From Kitasatospora albolonga (GTDB taxonomy: Bacteria > Actinomycetota > Actinomycetes > Streptomycetales > Streptomycetaceae), in assembly GCA_002082585.1 (NCBI GenBank), contig CP020563.1, positions 5,760,001-5,824,000 on the forward strand: a DNA stretch of 64,000 nucleotides, written 5' to 3'. How positions within the stretch are numbered: the first letter of the stretch is position 1; every line of letters begins with the position of its first letter. Shown piece after piece: positions 30,285 through 38,280 of the stretch. Below the pieces are notes generated by a model, which did not search any database, was not told the origin of the DNA, and saw only the letters and a program-made list of their open reading frames with translations. The position numbers and the translations under genes are program-made.

Positions 30285-30313
30285 ACACTAGGAAGGTCTG
30301 GACCAATCGTCAA
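30285..30313 (-). promoter_or_regulatory. chiC promoter
   Basis: Reading leftwards: TTGACG (30313-30308), 17 bp, TAGTGT (30290-30285). Transcription should begin near 30278, about 100 nt before the TTG. It is the best-formed promoter in the window, and its -35 lies between two copies of the chitinase operator repeat. Confidence 0.85.
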
Positions 30314-30326
30314 GAGGTCTGGACCA
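30294..30326 (-). promoter_or_regulatory. paired 12-bp direct repeats TGGTCCAGACCT of the chitinase promoter
   Basis: Two exact copies, 30305-30294 and 30326-30315 on the - strand, 21 bp apart and flanking the -35 box. Repeats of this type are known in Streptomyces chitinase promoters to mediate chitin induction and glucose repression; the dyad form also resembles GntR-family (DasR-like) operators. The 21-bp spacing puts both on one face of the helix. Confidence 0.88.
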
Positions 30327-30355
30327 AAGATCGGCTCCCCCCGCCGGGGCCGCGA

Positions 30356-31006
30356 TCAGACCCCCAACTCCTGTGCCAGCACGGCCGCCTGGACCCGGCT
30401 CCGCAGCCCCAGCTTGGCCAGCAACCTGCTGACGTGCGTCTTCACCGTCGCCTCGGCCATCGAGAGCCGCAGCGCGATCTCCGCGTTCGACAGCCCCTCG
30501 CCCAGACACCCCAGCACCTCCCGCTCACGCCGGGTCAGGGCGTCCAGCACCGCCGGATCGGCCGCACTCCCCGTACGTACGTTCCGCGCCCCCGCGAACT
30601 CCGCGATCAGCCTGCGGGTCACGGCCGGGGCGATCAGCCCCTCGCCGCCCGCCACCGTCCGCACCGCCGCCAGCAGATCGCGGGCGTCCGTGTTCTTCAG
30701 CAGGAAGCCCGACGCCCCCGCCCGCAGCGCTCCGAAGACGTACTCGTCCAGGTCGAACGTGGTCAGCACCAGGACGTCCGCCAGCTCCTCCGCCACCACC
30801 TGCCGGGTCGCCGACACCCCGTCCAGCCGGGGCATCTGTACATCCATCAGGACCAGATCCGGCCGGAGTTCACGCGCCAGACGCACCGCCGCCTCGCCGT
30901 CCCCCGCCTCCCCGACGACCTCGATGTCCGGCGCGCTGGAGAGGATCAGCACCAGCCCCGCCCGCACCGCCGCCTGGTCCTCGGCCACCACCACTCGGAT
31001 CGTCAT
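30356..31006 (-). CDS. chiR: NarL/FixJ-family response regulator ChiR
   Basis: A 216-residue regulator. Receiver: acidic patch AED near residue 9, phospho-Asp in LMDVQMP at about residue 54, LTTF with the switch Thr, and LLKN with the Lys. LuxR-type helix-turn-helix: LTRREREVLGCLGEGLSN, then TVKTHVSRLLAKLGLRSR. The named role, activation of chiC, is inferred from the conserved chiS-chiR-chiC order. It overlaps the kinase gene by 4 bp and lies 179 bp upstream of chiC; the chiC promoter occupies that interval. Confidence 0.88.
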   Translation of the reverse strand: MTIRVVVAEDQAAVRAGLVLILSSAPDIEVVGEAGDGEAAVRLARELRPDLVLMDVQMPRLDGVSATRQVVAEELADVLVLTTFDLDEYVFGALRAGASGFLLKNTDARDLLAAVRTVAGGEGLIAPAVTRRLIAEFAGARNVRTGSAADPAVLDALTRREREVLGCLGEGLSNAEIALRLSMAEATVKTHVSRLLAKLGLRSRVQAAVLAQELGV

Positions 31007-32190
31007 TCCCGCATCTCCCTTTCGCTTACGGGCAGTTGGGCCCGTACCCGCCAGACCTCGGTACCGTCCCCGCCCGGCCGCGCCCCCGCCTCGAACGTTC
31101 CGCCGAGCAGCGCCACCCGCTCCCGCATCCCCACCAGACCGGCGCCCGACCCCGGCGCCGTGGGCCCGGGACGGCTCCCGAGCGCACTGGTCACCTCGAC
31201 CGCCAGCACCTCGTCGGCGAGGTCGAGCCGCACGGTCACCGGGCCCGGCGCCGCGTGCTTGAGCGCGTTGGTCAGGGACTCCTGCACGATGCGGTACGCG
31301 GCCAGCTCGACCGGCGTCGGCAGCGCACCGGCGTCCGCCGCCCGGGCGTCCCGGAGCGTGCAGACCAGCCCGCCCGCCGCCCCGTTGACGTTCGTCTGCT
31401 CGACGAGCGCGTCCAGCGCGGCGAGCGTCGGCGCGGCGGCCGGGGCGCCGTCCTCACCGCCCTCGCGCAGCAGTCCGATCAGCCGCCGCATCTCCGCGAG
31501 GCCCTCGACGCTGTTCTCCCGGATCACCTTCAGGGCACCGCGCGAGGTCTCCGGGTCGTCGATGGACAGGGCCGCCGTGGAGTGGATCGCCACGGCGGAG
31601 AGATGGTTGGCCACCATGTCGTGCAGCTCCCGCGCCATCCGGGCCCGCTCCGCGATCACCGCCTGGACCCGGTCCATCTCGGCGAGCCGCGCGGTCTGTT
31701 CGGCGGCCAGCCGGGCGGCCTCGGCGGCGGTTCGGTGGCTGCGCACGCTGACCCCGGTGAGCGCGGGGACGAAGGAGACCAGCCCCACGACCAGGCCGAT
31801 CAGCAGCGCCTCGGGCTTGCGGAACCAGGCGAGGAAGCCGATCGTGGACGCGACGGTGACCAGGAGCGTGGCCACCGGGATGCGGCGGGCGGCGGTCGGG
31901 GGGCCGTACAGCACGGCCGCGTACACGAGGTCCGTGAAGAGCACCACGGTCGCCAGGTTGCCCCGGGTGAACTGGTCCGCCAGCAGTGCGCCCGTCCCGA
32001 TGAGCAGCGCGGTCCGCGGTGCGTTCCGGCGCAGCAGCTCGGCCGATGCCATCACGGTCAGCGGTACGAGGGTGACCCAGGGCGCGGAGAAGAGGCGGCC
32101 GTTCTGGGTGTGGAGGCCCAGGAGCCACAGGAGCAGCCCCCCGAGCAGCCCGGAGACGGCGAGGGCCACGGCGTCGCGGTCGGGGCGCAT
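31003..32190 (-). CDS. chiS: sensor histidine kinase ChiS
   Basis: A 395-residue kinase of the HisKA_3 type that pairs with NarL-class regulators. Five or six N-terminal helices (to about residue 150) form a membrane sensor with almost no extracellular domain. The phospho-acceptor is in RMARELHDMVANHLSAV, and the HATPase has an ESLTNALKHA N-box and a GAGLVGMRERV G-box. I start at the ATG that has GGAGGGG 11 bases upstream; a GTG nine codons earlier is also open. Coupled to chiR by ATGA. The signal is presumably chitin-derived, by context only. Confidence 0.86.
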   Translation of the reverse strand: MRPDRDAVALAVSGLLGGLLLWLLGLHTQNGRLFSAPWVTLVPLTVMASAELLRRNAPRTALLIGTGALLADQFTRGNLATVVLFTDLVYAAVLYGPPTAARRIPVATLLVTVASTIGFLAWFRKPEALLIGLVVGLVSFVPALTGVSVRSHRTAAEAARLAAEQTARLAEMDRVQAVIAERARMARELHDMVANHLSAVAIHSTAALSIDDPETSRGALKVIRENSVEGLAEMRRLIGLLREGGEDGAPAAAPTLAALDALVEQTNVNGAAGGLVCTLRDARAADAGALPTPVELAAYRIVQESLTNALKHAAPGPVTVRLDLADEVLAVEVTSALGSRPGPTAPGSGAGLVGMRERVALLGGTFEAGARPGGDGTEVWRVRAQLPVSEREMRE

Positions 32191-32353
32191 CGAGGTGAAC
32201 ACCCCTCCATCCAACACGCGGCAGCGGTGCCGGGCCTCCCTTCACGGGCCGAGGCGCGGCTACATCGAAGGATGCAGTCGGGTTTCGTCACCGCCGACGA
32301 CGCCTCCCCGCCCGGCGGACGGGAGGCTGGAGGGGAACGGGAGGAGAGGAACT

Positions 32354-32929
32354 GTGATCGCCCTACTGGTCGTGGCCTGCGAGGTCGCTTTCTGGGTGCT
32401 GCTGGCCACCGGGCTCGCCCTGCGGTACGTCGCGCGGAAGCCGAAGCTCGGCGCTGCCGTGCTGCTCTGCGAACCGCTGCTGGAGGTCGTGCTGCTGGTG
32501 GTGACGGCGATCGACCTGAAGAGCGGAGCCGAGCCCGACTGGAAGCACGGACTGGCCGCCGTCTACATCGGCTTCACGGTGGGCCTCGGCCACCACACCG
32601 TCAAGAAGGTGGACGCCTGGGTCGCGCACCGCTGGTTCGACGGCCCGCCGCCGGTGAAGCCGCCGAAGTACGGCAGGGCCCGCGCCGTCCACGAGTGGCG
32701 CGCCGCCGCCCGCTGGATTCTCGCCGCGGTGGTCGCGCTGGGCCTCCTCCAGGCCGCGATCTGGTACGTCGGCCCGGGCGGCGACATCAGCTCCCTCCAG
32801 AGCTGGCAGCAGAAGGCGGCCGCCGTGATCGTGATCAGCCTGATCATCGCCGGGAGCTACACCCTCTTCCCGAAGCAGCCCCCGGAGGGCGCGGACGCGG
32901 CGGAACGCGAGCCGGCCGGCCGGATCTAG
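32354..32929 (+). CDS. conserved hypothetical integral membrane protein
   Basis: A 191-residue protein with about five helices and a charged middle section (KKVDAWVAHRWFDGPPPVKPPKYG). I do not recognise the family. The GTG start follows GAGGAGAGGAACT. It is divergent from chiS and convergent with the adenosyltransferase gene, whose last four bases it overlaps, so the two 3' ends are interlocked and no terminator fits between them. Confidence 0.78.
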   Translation: MIALLVVACEVAFWVLLATGLALRYVARKPKLGAAVLLCEPLLEVVLLVVTAIDLKSGAEPDWKHGLAAVYIGFTVGLGHHTVKKVDAWVAHRWFDGPPPVKPPKYGRARAVHEWRAAARWILAAVVALGLLQAAIWYVGPGGDISSLQSWQQKAAAVIVISLIIAGSYTLFPKQPPEGADAAEREPAGRI

Positions 32930-33498
32930 CGCTCGCCGCCCGGCACCCACAGCACGTCCCCGACCTCCTTGTTCGCGCTCCGCGCCAGGATGAACAGGAG
33001 GTCGGAGAGGCGGTTGAGGTAGGTGGCGGTCAGGGCGTTCATCGACTCCCCGTGCACCTCCAGCGCCGCCCAGGTGGACCGCTCCGCGCGCCGGACCACG
33101 GTGCACGCCTGGTGGAGCAGGGCGGCCCCCGGCGTACCCCCGGGAAGGATGAAGCTGCGGAGCTTCTCCAGCTCCTCCAGGAACCGGTCGCAGTCCGCCT
33201 CCAGCTTGTCCACGTAACTCTGCTCGACCCGCAGCGGCGGGTACTTGGGGTCCTCCACCACCGGGGTGGACAGGTCGGCGCCCACGTCGAAGAGGTCGTT
33301 CTGGACCCGTACGAGGACCTTCACCACGTCCTCGGAGAGCTGCCCCAGCGCGACGGCGGTCCCGATCACCGCGTTGGCCTCGTTGGCGTCCGCGTACGCC
33401 GCGATCCGCAGATCGGTCTTGGCGGTGCGGCTCATGTCGCCGAGGGCCGTCGTGCCCCGGTCGCCGGTCCGGGTGTAGATGCGCGTCAGATTGACCAT
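32926..33498 (-). CDS. PduO-type ATP:cob(I)alamin adenosyltransferase
   Basis: A 190-residue four-helix-bundle enzyme that adds adenosyl to cobalamin. The N-terminus YTRTGDRGTTALGD and the later FILPGGTPGAALLHQACTVVRRAER give the ATP and corrin sites. Adenosylcobalamin is the cofactor of methylmalonyl-CoA mutase, which links this gene to mce and meaB 18-20 kb to the right. No cobalamin riboswitch was found upstream. Confidence 0.93.
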   Translation of the reverse strand: MVNLTRIYTRTGDRGTTALGDMSRTAKTDLRIAAYADANEANAVIGTAVALGQLSEDVVKVLVRVQNDLFDVGADLSTPVVEDPKYPPLRVEQSYVDKLEADCDRFLEELEKLRSFILPGGTPGAALLHQACTVVRRAERSTWAALEVHGESMNALTATYLNRLSDLLFILARSANKEVGDVLWVPGGER

Positions 33499-33705
33499 GG
33501 GCCCAGCGTAGTGAGGCCCCGGCCCCCAACTGCGCGTGGCACGGAGCCGAATGACGCGTCCCGGTGTGATGTCCGTCATTCGAGACGTGACGCGCATCTC
33601 TTCACGGCCCCAGCGCCCCCGGCGGGTACTAATCTCCGCCGGAGAGCAAGGTGAACCGCCGTGAACAGACGCCGCAGAGGCGGACAGAGAACAAGGGGTG
33701 CGAAC

Positions 33706-34554
33706 GTGGCCAGGAAGCTCGCCGTCATCGGGGCCGGACTCATGGGGTCCGGGATCGCGCAGGTCTCCGCCCAGGCGGGCTGGGACGTCGTGCTGCGGGA
33801 TGTCACCGACGCGGCGCTGGCCCGCGGTCTGGACGGCATCAAAGCCTCGTACGACAAGTTCGTCGCCAAGGGCAAGCTGGAGGCCGCCGACGCCGAGGCC
33901 GCGCTCGCCCGCATCACCACGACCACCGACCTCGACGCCGTCGCGGACGTGGACGTCGTGGTGGAGGCGGTCTTCGAGAAGCTGGAGGTCAAGCACGAGA
34001 TCTTCCGCGCCCTGGACAAGGTCGTCGGCGAGCACACCGTGCTCGCCTCGAACACCTCCGCCATCCCGATCACCAAGATCGCGGCCGTGACGGAGCGTCC
34101 GGAGCGCGTGGTTGGCGTGCACTTCTTCTCGCCGGTCCCGATGATGCAGCTCTGCGAGCTCGTACGCGGCTACAAGACCAGCGACGAAACCCTTGCCACC
34201 GCACGGGAGTTCGCCGAGTCGGTCGGCAAGACCTGCATCGTCGTCAACCGGGACGTGGCGGGCTTCGTCACCACCCGGCTCATCTCGGCCCTCGTCGTGG
34301 AGGCCGCGAAGCTGTACGAGTCGGGCGTCGCCACGGCCGAGGACATCGACACCGCCTGCAAGCTGGGGTTCGGCCACGCCATGGGCCCGCTCGCCACGGC
34401 CGACCTGACCGGCGTCGACATCCTGCTCCACGCCACCGGCAACATCTACACCGAGTCCCAGGACGAGAAGTTCGCCGCCCCCGAGCTGATGCGCCGGATG
34501 GTCGACGCGGGTGACATCGGGCGCAAGAGCGGGCAGGGCTTCTACACGTACTGA
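33706..34554 (+). CDS. 3-hydroxybutyryl-CoA dehydrogenase
   Basis: A 282-residue NAD(P)-dependent dehydrogenase. The Rossmann loop GAGLMGSGIAQ is at residues 9-19; the catalytic His-Glu region is SNTSAIPITK followed by GVHFFSPVPMMQLCELV; the C-terminal dimerisation domain ends IGRKSGQGFYTY. It acts on acetoacetyl/3-hydroxybutyryl-CoA in polyester, butyrate or ethylmalonyl-CoA metabolism; an acetoacetyl-CoA thiolase is encoded 17 kb away. I use the GTG after AAGGGG, which puts the protein start at the normal place. TACTAAT at 33627-33633 is a possible -10. Confidence 0.93.
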   Translation: MARKLAVIGAGLMGSGIAQVSAQAGWDVVLRDVTDAALARGLDGIKASYDKFVAKGKLEAADAEAALARITTTTDLDAVADVDVVVEAVFEKLEVKHEIFRALDKVVGEHTVLASNTSAIPITKIAAVTERPERVVGVHFFSPVPMMQLCELVRGYKTSDETLATAREFAESVGKTCIVVNRDVAGFVTTRLISALVVEAAKLYESGVATAEDIDTACKLGFGHAMGPLATADLTGVDILLHATGNIYTESQDEKFAAPELMRRMVDAGDIGRKSGQGFYTY

Positions 34555-34693
34555 CCGGGTACCGACCGCGTACCGACTCCGGCCGCACCCCTCCCGCCCC
34601 GTCGGCGCCCCGCCGGAACGCCGCCGCCGGGGCCGGGGGAGCCGGTGGGGCCGGGGAGTGTACCCGGCCGTGTCCGGTCTCCGGCGAACCGGC

Positions 34694-34711
34694 TTCACTC
34701 CACCGAGTGAA
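34694..34711. promoter_or_regulatory. perfect inverted repeat upstream of the STAS gene
   Basis: TTCACTC-CACC-GAGTGAA, 7-bp arms, 117 bp before the start codon, in the most A/T-rich part of the 273-bp spacer. Good form for a dimeric repressor site; no regulator can be assigned. Confidence 0.4.
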
Positions 34712-34827
34712 TTCGGTATCGGTTCGCTTACAGACGGCAACTTCCCTGTCGCCGCGGCAGTCAGTTGTGGAAGAGAAGAAGAACAGACAGACGGACCTCG
34801 CTACGGAGCAACCGCAGGGGAGCACAT

Positions 34828-35151
34828 ATGCATATCAGGGGCGACCACGCCGAGCTGGTCGTCGGGGGCCGCCTCGACGTCCGAAGCGCGGCGGACGCCC
34901 GTACGGTCCTCCACTCGGCCGTCGACGACGGAGTCGGCGATCTCGTGCTGGACCTGACCGAGCTGAATTCCTGGGACGCCACCGGACTCGGCGTCATCAT
35001 GGGGGCCCACCGCCGGGCCGGCCGGGCCGGACGCCGTCTCGTGCTGCGCGGCGTTCCGCCGCAGATGCAGCGCCTCCTGGTGGCCACCCGGCTGCACCGC
35101 ATCCTGGCGATCGAGGGCGGGATCGCCGCCGACTCGCTGCCGCGCGTCTGA
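34828..35151 (+). CDS. STAS-domain anti-sigma factor antagonist
   Basis: A 107-residue single STAS domain. The conserved loop reads LNSWDATGLGV: the DSSG of SpoIIAA becomes D50-A51-T52-G, so a phosphorylatable Thr stands at the usual Ser position. In the unphosphorylated state such proteins bind an anti-sigma kinase and free its sigma factor. No kinase or sigma gene adjoins it. The ATG has CAGGGGAGCAC upstream. The protein is Arg/Ala-rich towards its end. Partner unknown. Confidence 0.9.
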   Translation: MHIRGDHAELVVGGRLDVRSAADARTVLHSAVDDGVGDLVLDLTELNSWDATGLGVIMGAHRRAGRAGRRLVLRGVPPQMQRLLVATRLHRILAIEGGIAADSLPRV

Positions 35152-35535
35152 GCCGGGCGGAACGGACGAGCGGACCGGACCGACGGACCCGGCGGGCGGA
35201 ACAGGCGGGCGGAACAGGCCGTGCGGACCGAGCGGACGGACCGTACGCGGAACGGGCCGACCGGCTCTGCGCGGAACGGGCCCACGGACCGTACGCATCG
35301 AGTGGACGGACCGTACGCGGACCGTCCTCGGCGGCAGAAGGCGTGCAATCCTCACCGGAATGTGACGTCCCGGACGGCATGGCACCCCGCCCGCGCGTGG
35401 ATACTGTGCGAAGGTCTAGGGTTCGGGCCGTCTGCCCCATGACACCCACCCGTGGCAGACACCGGACCGGAAGCGACAGCGAGGCGTGCGAGGCCGGAGG
35501 GGCAACCGAGCGCGACGCGTCTGGGGGACTTGTTG
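35152..35535. other. 384-bp repeat-rich spacer after the STAS gene
   Basis: No gene is supported. GGCGGGCGGAACAG occurs in tandem near 35190, and GGACGGACCGTACGCGGA occurs at about 35233 and again 70 bp later; short GAACGGGCC and GGACCG elements fill the rest. The composition is A/C/G with almost no T on this strand up to about 35300, an unusual strand bias. The promoter of the next gene is probably in the last 150 bp. Confidence 0.6.
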
Positions 35536-38103
35536 ATGGACCCGACACACCAGGGGCCGGAAGAGTACGGGCAGCACCCTGAGGGCTCCGACGGCTCCGA
35601 CGGCCGACGCAGGCCGTCCCGGGAGTCCAACGCCGCCGACTTCGGGCAGCCCGCACCGCAGCAGGTCCGCGTCGTCCAGCTCACCGCGGGCGACCTCCTG
35701 CTCACGGTCAACCCCGTCGACGGCAGCGAGGTCGAGGCCATACCGCCCGGCGCAGAGCCCGGCGTACCCGTCCGCCGCACCCCCGCCGAGCGCGCCGACC
35801 ACGAGCGCGCCGGCGCACCGCCCGTCCCGGCGGGCCCGCCCGCCCCGCAGCTGCCCCTGCTGGAGCGCCAGGAGGAGCGCGAGCGGCTGGTGGGCCTGCT
35901 GGCCCGGGGCCGCAGCGTCCGCCTCACCGGCCAGGCCGGCTCCGGCCGGACCGCCCTGCTGGACGCCGTCGCCGCCGACTGCGCGGACCTGGCCCCCGAC
36001 GGCGTCGTACGGCTCAACGGCCACCGCCGCACCGCCGCCGACCTGCTGTACGGCCTCTTCGACGCGGTCCACCACGCCCCGCTGCACCGCCCGGCCCCCG
36101 AGGAGCTGCTCGGCCTCGTCCGCTCGGTGGGCGCCGTCGTCGTCATCGACGACCTGGAGCTCGGCGGGGCCGCCCTCCACGAGCTCCTGGAAGCCACCCC
36201 CGAGTGCGCCTTCCTCCTCGGCACCGCCCCCGACCTCACCGCCCCCGGCGCCGAGACCCGCCTGGAGGAGGTCCTCCTCGCCGGGCTCGGCCGCTCCGCC
36301 TCCCTCGAACTGCTGGAGAAGGTCGTCGAGCGCCCCCTCACCGAGGAGGAGCGGAACTGGGCGGGCGACCTCTGGTTCGAGTCCGAGGGGCTGCCGCTCC
36401 GCTTCGTCCAGGCCGGATCGCTGCTGCGCCAGCGCGACCGGCTCAACACCGACCCCACCGCCTTCGACGAGTACGACTACTTCGAGCCACGCCCGGACGA
36501 CGCGCCCCCGGTCCCCGAAGCGCCCACCCCCGAGACCCTGGACGTGCCGCTGCCGAGCCTCGGCGAGGGGGCCGCGCCCGCCGTTCTGCTCGCCTCCCGG
36601 CTCAGCGAGGCGGCCCGCGAGACCCTGCGTTTCACCGTCGCGCTCGGCGGCGAGGTGCCCCACCAGGCCCATCTGCCGGCCCTCGTGGGCGACACCCACG
36701 CGGACGCCGCCCTCGGCGAGCTGGCCGGCTGCGGACTGCTCTCCCCGGCCGGGCCCCGTTACCGGCTCGCCGCCGGTGTCCTCGCCCAGCTGGAGGCGGG
36801 CGGCTACGCGGACACCGCCGCCGCCCACGCCCGTACGGCCGCCCAGCACTACGCCTGGTGGATCTCGCACCCCTCGGTCACCCCGCAGCGGGCCGCCGCC
36901 GAGGCCGACGCCGTCATCGCCGCCATGGGCCGCCTCGTCCCCGACGGCGAGGCGGGCCAGGCCAGCGCGGCCGTCCTGCTGGCCCGCAGCGCCGCTCCCG
37001 CCTTCGCCGCCGGGCTGAGCTGGGGCGCCTGGGAGAAGGCGCTCAGGGCGGGCCAGGAGGCCGCCAGGATCGCCGGGGAGGTCGCCGAAGAGGCGTACTT
37101 CCACCATGAGCTGGGTGTCCTCGCGCTCTGCTCCGGCAACCTCGACCGGGCCCGTACGGAGCTGGAGACCGCGATCTCCATGCGCGGCGCCCTCGCCGAC
37201 AAGTCCGGGGCGGTGGCCGGACGCCGGGCCCTCGCCCTGGTCACGGACCGCTCCGGCTGCCTCGCCCCGTCCGCCCGGTCCCAGGCGGGCGATGACATCC
37301 CCGCCGTGCACCAGGACTTCCCCGGTACGCCGCCGGGCGGGTTCCCGGGCCCGTCGCTGTTCGCCCGGCCGGAGCAGCCGGTGTCCGGGTGGCCGGAGGT
37401 GGTGGAGGACCCCACGGTGGTCGCCCCGCCGGTCGCCGCCTCCGCCCCGGAGCGGACCGGCGGCGGGCGCGTGGTCCTGGGCGGTGCGCGGCGCAACCTG
37501 GCCGCCGCCGGGGCGGGCGCGCTGCTGGTCGGGGTGCTCGGCACGGTCGTCGCCCTCGGCCTCGCCGCGAACGACCCGGACGCGCCGGGCAGCCGCAACG
37601 TCACCACCGAGCAGTCGGCCACCGAGGGGGCGACCGACGACGGGCTCCCCGCCGACGAGCCGGACGAGGGCCCCGCCCCGGACGCCTCCACCCCCGGCGA
37701 CGAGGCGCCCACGGCCCCCGCCTCCTCGGAACCGGTGGCGCCCAGCACCTCAGGCTCGCCCTCGCCCGGGCCCTCGTCGCCGGGCGGTTCGTCGCCGGGC
37801 ACGGAGGCGCCGTCGAGCACGCCGCCCACCGAGAACCCGACCTCGGACGGGCCGTCCTCGAGCGGGAAGCCGACCACGCCGACGGAGCGGCCGACGACTC
37901 CGCCCCCCACACCGCCGACGACCCCGCCCACCGAGACGCCGACGACCCCGCCCACCGAGACGCCCACCGAGGAGCCCCCGGGCGAGCCGGACACCTCCAC
38001 CTCCGCCAGCGGCCCCGCCGAATCGGCCAGCGCCAGTGCCAGCGCCAGTACCGATGCCGGTGACCCGGCGGCGGGCGACGACCCCACCGAGGCGTCGGCC
38101 TGA
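35536..38103 (+). CDS. membrane-tethered P-loop NTPase-like protein with Pro/Thr/Ser-rich exterior tail
   Basis: An 855-residue protein I cannot name. Residues 1-110 are disordered. An AAA/STAND-like ATPase follows, with Walker A GQAGSGRT at 132-139, where the invariant Lys is Arg138, and a Walker B-like VVVIDDLELGG near 200. A helical region with a tetratricopeptide-like stretch (about 525-560, HHELGVLALCSGNLDRARTE) comes next. One transmembrane helix is at about 656-678. The last 175 residues are low-complexity Pro/Thr/Ser/Glu/Asp with TPPTETPTTPP repeats, predicted to lie outside. The design, cytoplasmic NTPase-like sensor with exterior stalk, suggests signalling. The start could be one or two codons upstream (TTG). 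Confidence 0.8.
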   Translation: MDPTHQGPEEYGQHPEGSDGSDGRRRPSRESNAADFGQPAPQQVRVVQLTAGDLLLTVNPVDGSEVEAIPPGAEPGVPVRRTPAERADHERAGAPPVPAGPPAPQLPLLERQEERERLVGLLARGRSVRLTGQAGSGRTALLDAVAADCADLAPDGVVRLNGHRRTAADLLYGLFDAVHHAPLHRPAPEELLGLVRSVGAVVVIDDLELGGAALHELLEATPECAFLLGTAPDLTAPGAETRLEEVLLAGLGRSASLELLEKVVERPLTEEERNWAGDLWFESEGLPLRFVQAGSLLRQRDRLNTDPTAFDEYDYFEPRPDDAPPVPEAPTPETLDVPLPSLGEGAAPAVLLASRLSEAARETLRFTVALGGEVPHQAHLPALVGDTHADAALGELAGCGLLSPAGPRYRLAAGVLAQLEAGGYADTAAAHARTAAQHYAWWISHPSVTPQRAAAEADAVIAAMGRLVPDGEAGQASAAVLLARSAAPAFAAGLSWGAWEKALRAGQEAARIAGEVAEEAYFHHELGVLALCSGNLDRARTELETAISMRGALADKSGAVAGRRALALVTDRSGCLAPSARSQAGDDIPAVHQDFPGTPPGGFPGPSLFARPEQPVSGWPEVVEDPTVVAPPVAASAPERTGGGRVVLGGARRNLAAAGAGALLVGVLGTVVALGLAANDPDAPGSRNVTTEQSATEGATDDGLPADEPDEGPAPDASTPGDEAPTAPASSEPVAPSTSGSPSPGPSSPGGSSPGTEAPSSTPPTENPTSDGPSSSGKPTTPTERPTTPPPTPPTTPPTETPTTPPTETPTEEPPGEPDTSTSASGPAESASASASASTDAGDPAAGDDPTEASA

Positions 38104-38162
38104 CACGCGGCAGCCGGGCAACTCCCAACAGGCGTAAGCCGGACGCCCCGTGACACACGGAA

Positions 38163-38196
38163 GCCGGGCACCCCTCCGTACAGAGGGGTGCCCGGC
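38163..38196. terminator. terminator between the P-loop protein gene and nucS
   Basis: Perfect 14-bp stem GCCGGGCACCCCTC/GAGGGGTGCCCGGC with a 6-nt loop. It lies between convergent genes and is usable by either. Confidence 0.8.
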
Positions 38197-38206
38197 TCCG
38201 GTCGTT

Positions 38207-38268
38207 CAGGGGCAGGGGCAGGGGCAGGGGCAGGGGCAGGGGCGGGGGCGGGGGCGGGGGCGGGGGGG
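38207..38268. repeat. hexanucleotide microsatellite (CAGGGG)6(CGGGGG)3
   Basis: Six perfect CAGGGG units, three CGGGGG units and a final run of seven G. It lies between the terminator and the nucS stop codon, starting 12 bp before the repeat end. It has at least ten runs of four or more G on one strand and could form G-quadruplexes in DNA, and C-rich structure in the nucS mRNA 3' end. Confidence 0.95.
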
Positions 38269-38280
38269 TGGGACAGGCGC

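Noticed and set aside
30251..32929. + strand frame of about 890 codons covering chiR and chiS
   Set aside because: Only its last 191 codons are a real gene (the membrane protein, starting at GTG 32354); the rest is antisense to a clear two-component system.
33499..33705. Cobalamin riboswitch near the adenosyltransferase or hydroxybutyryl-CoA dehydrogenase genes
   Set aside because: The conserved B12-box core (GCCACTG-type) is not present in this interval or in the other leaders that I read.
35152..35535. Gene in the spacer after the STAS gene
   Set aside because: Open frames there are made of short repeats with strand-biased composition, differ in every frame and have no start with a ribosome site.
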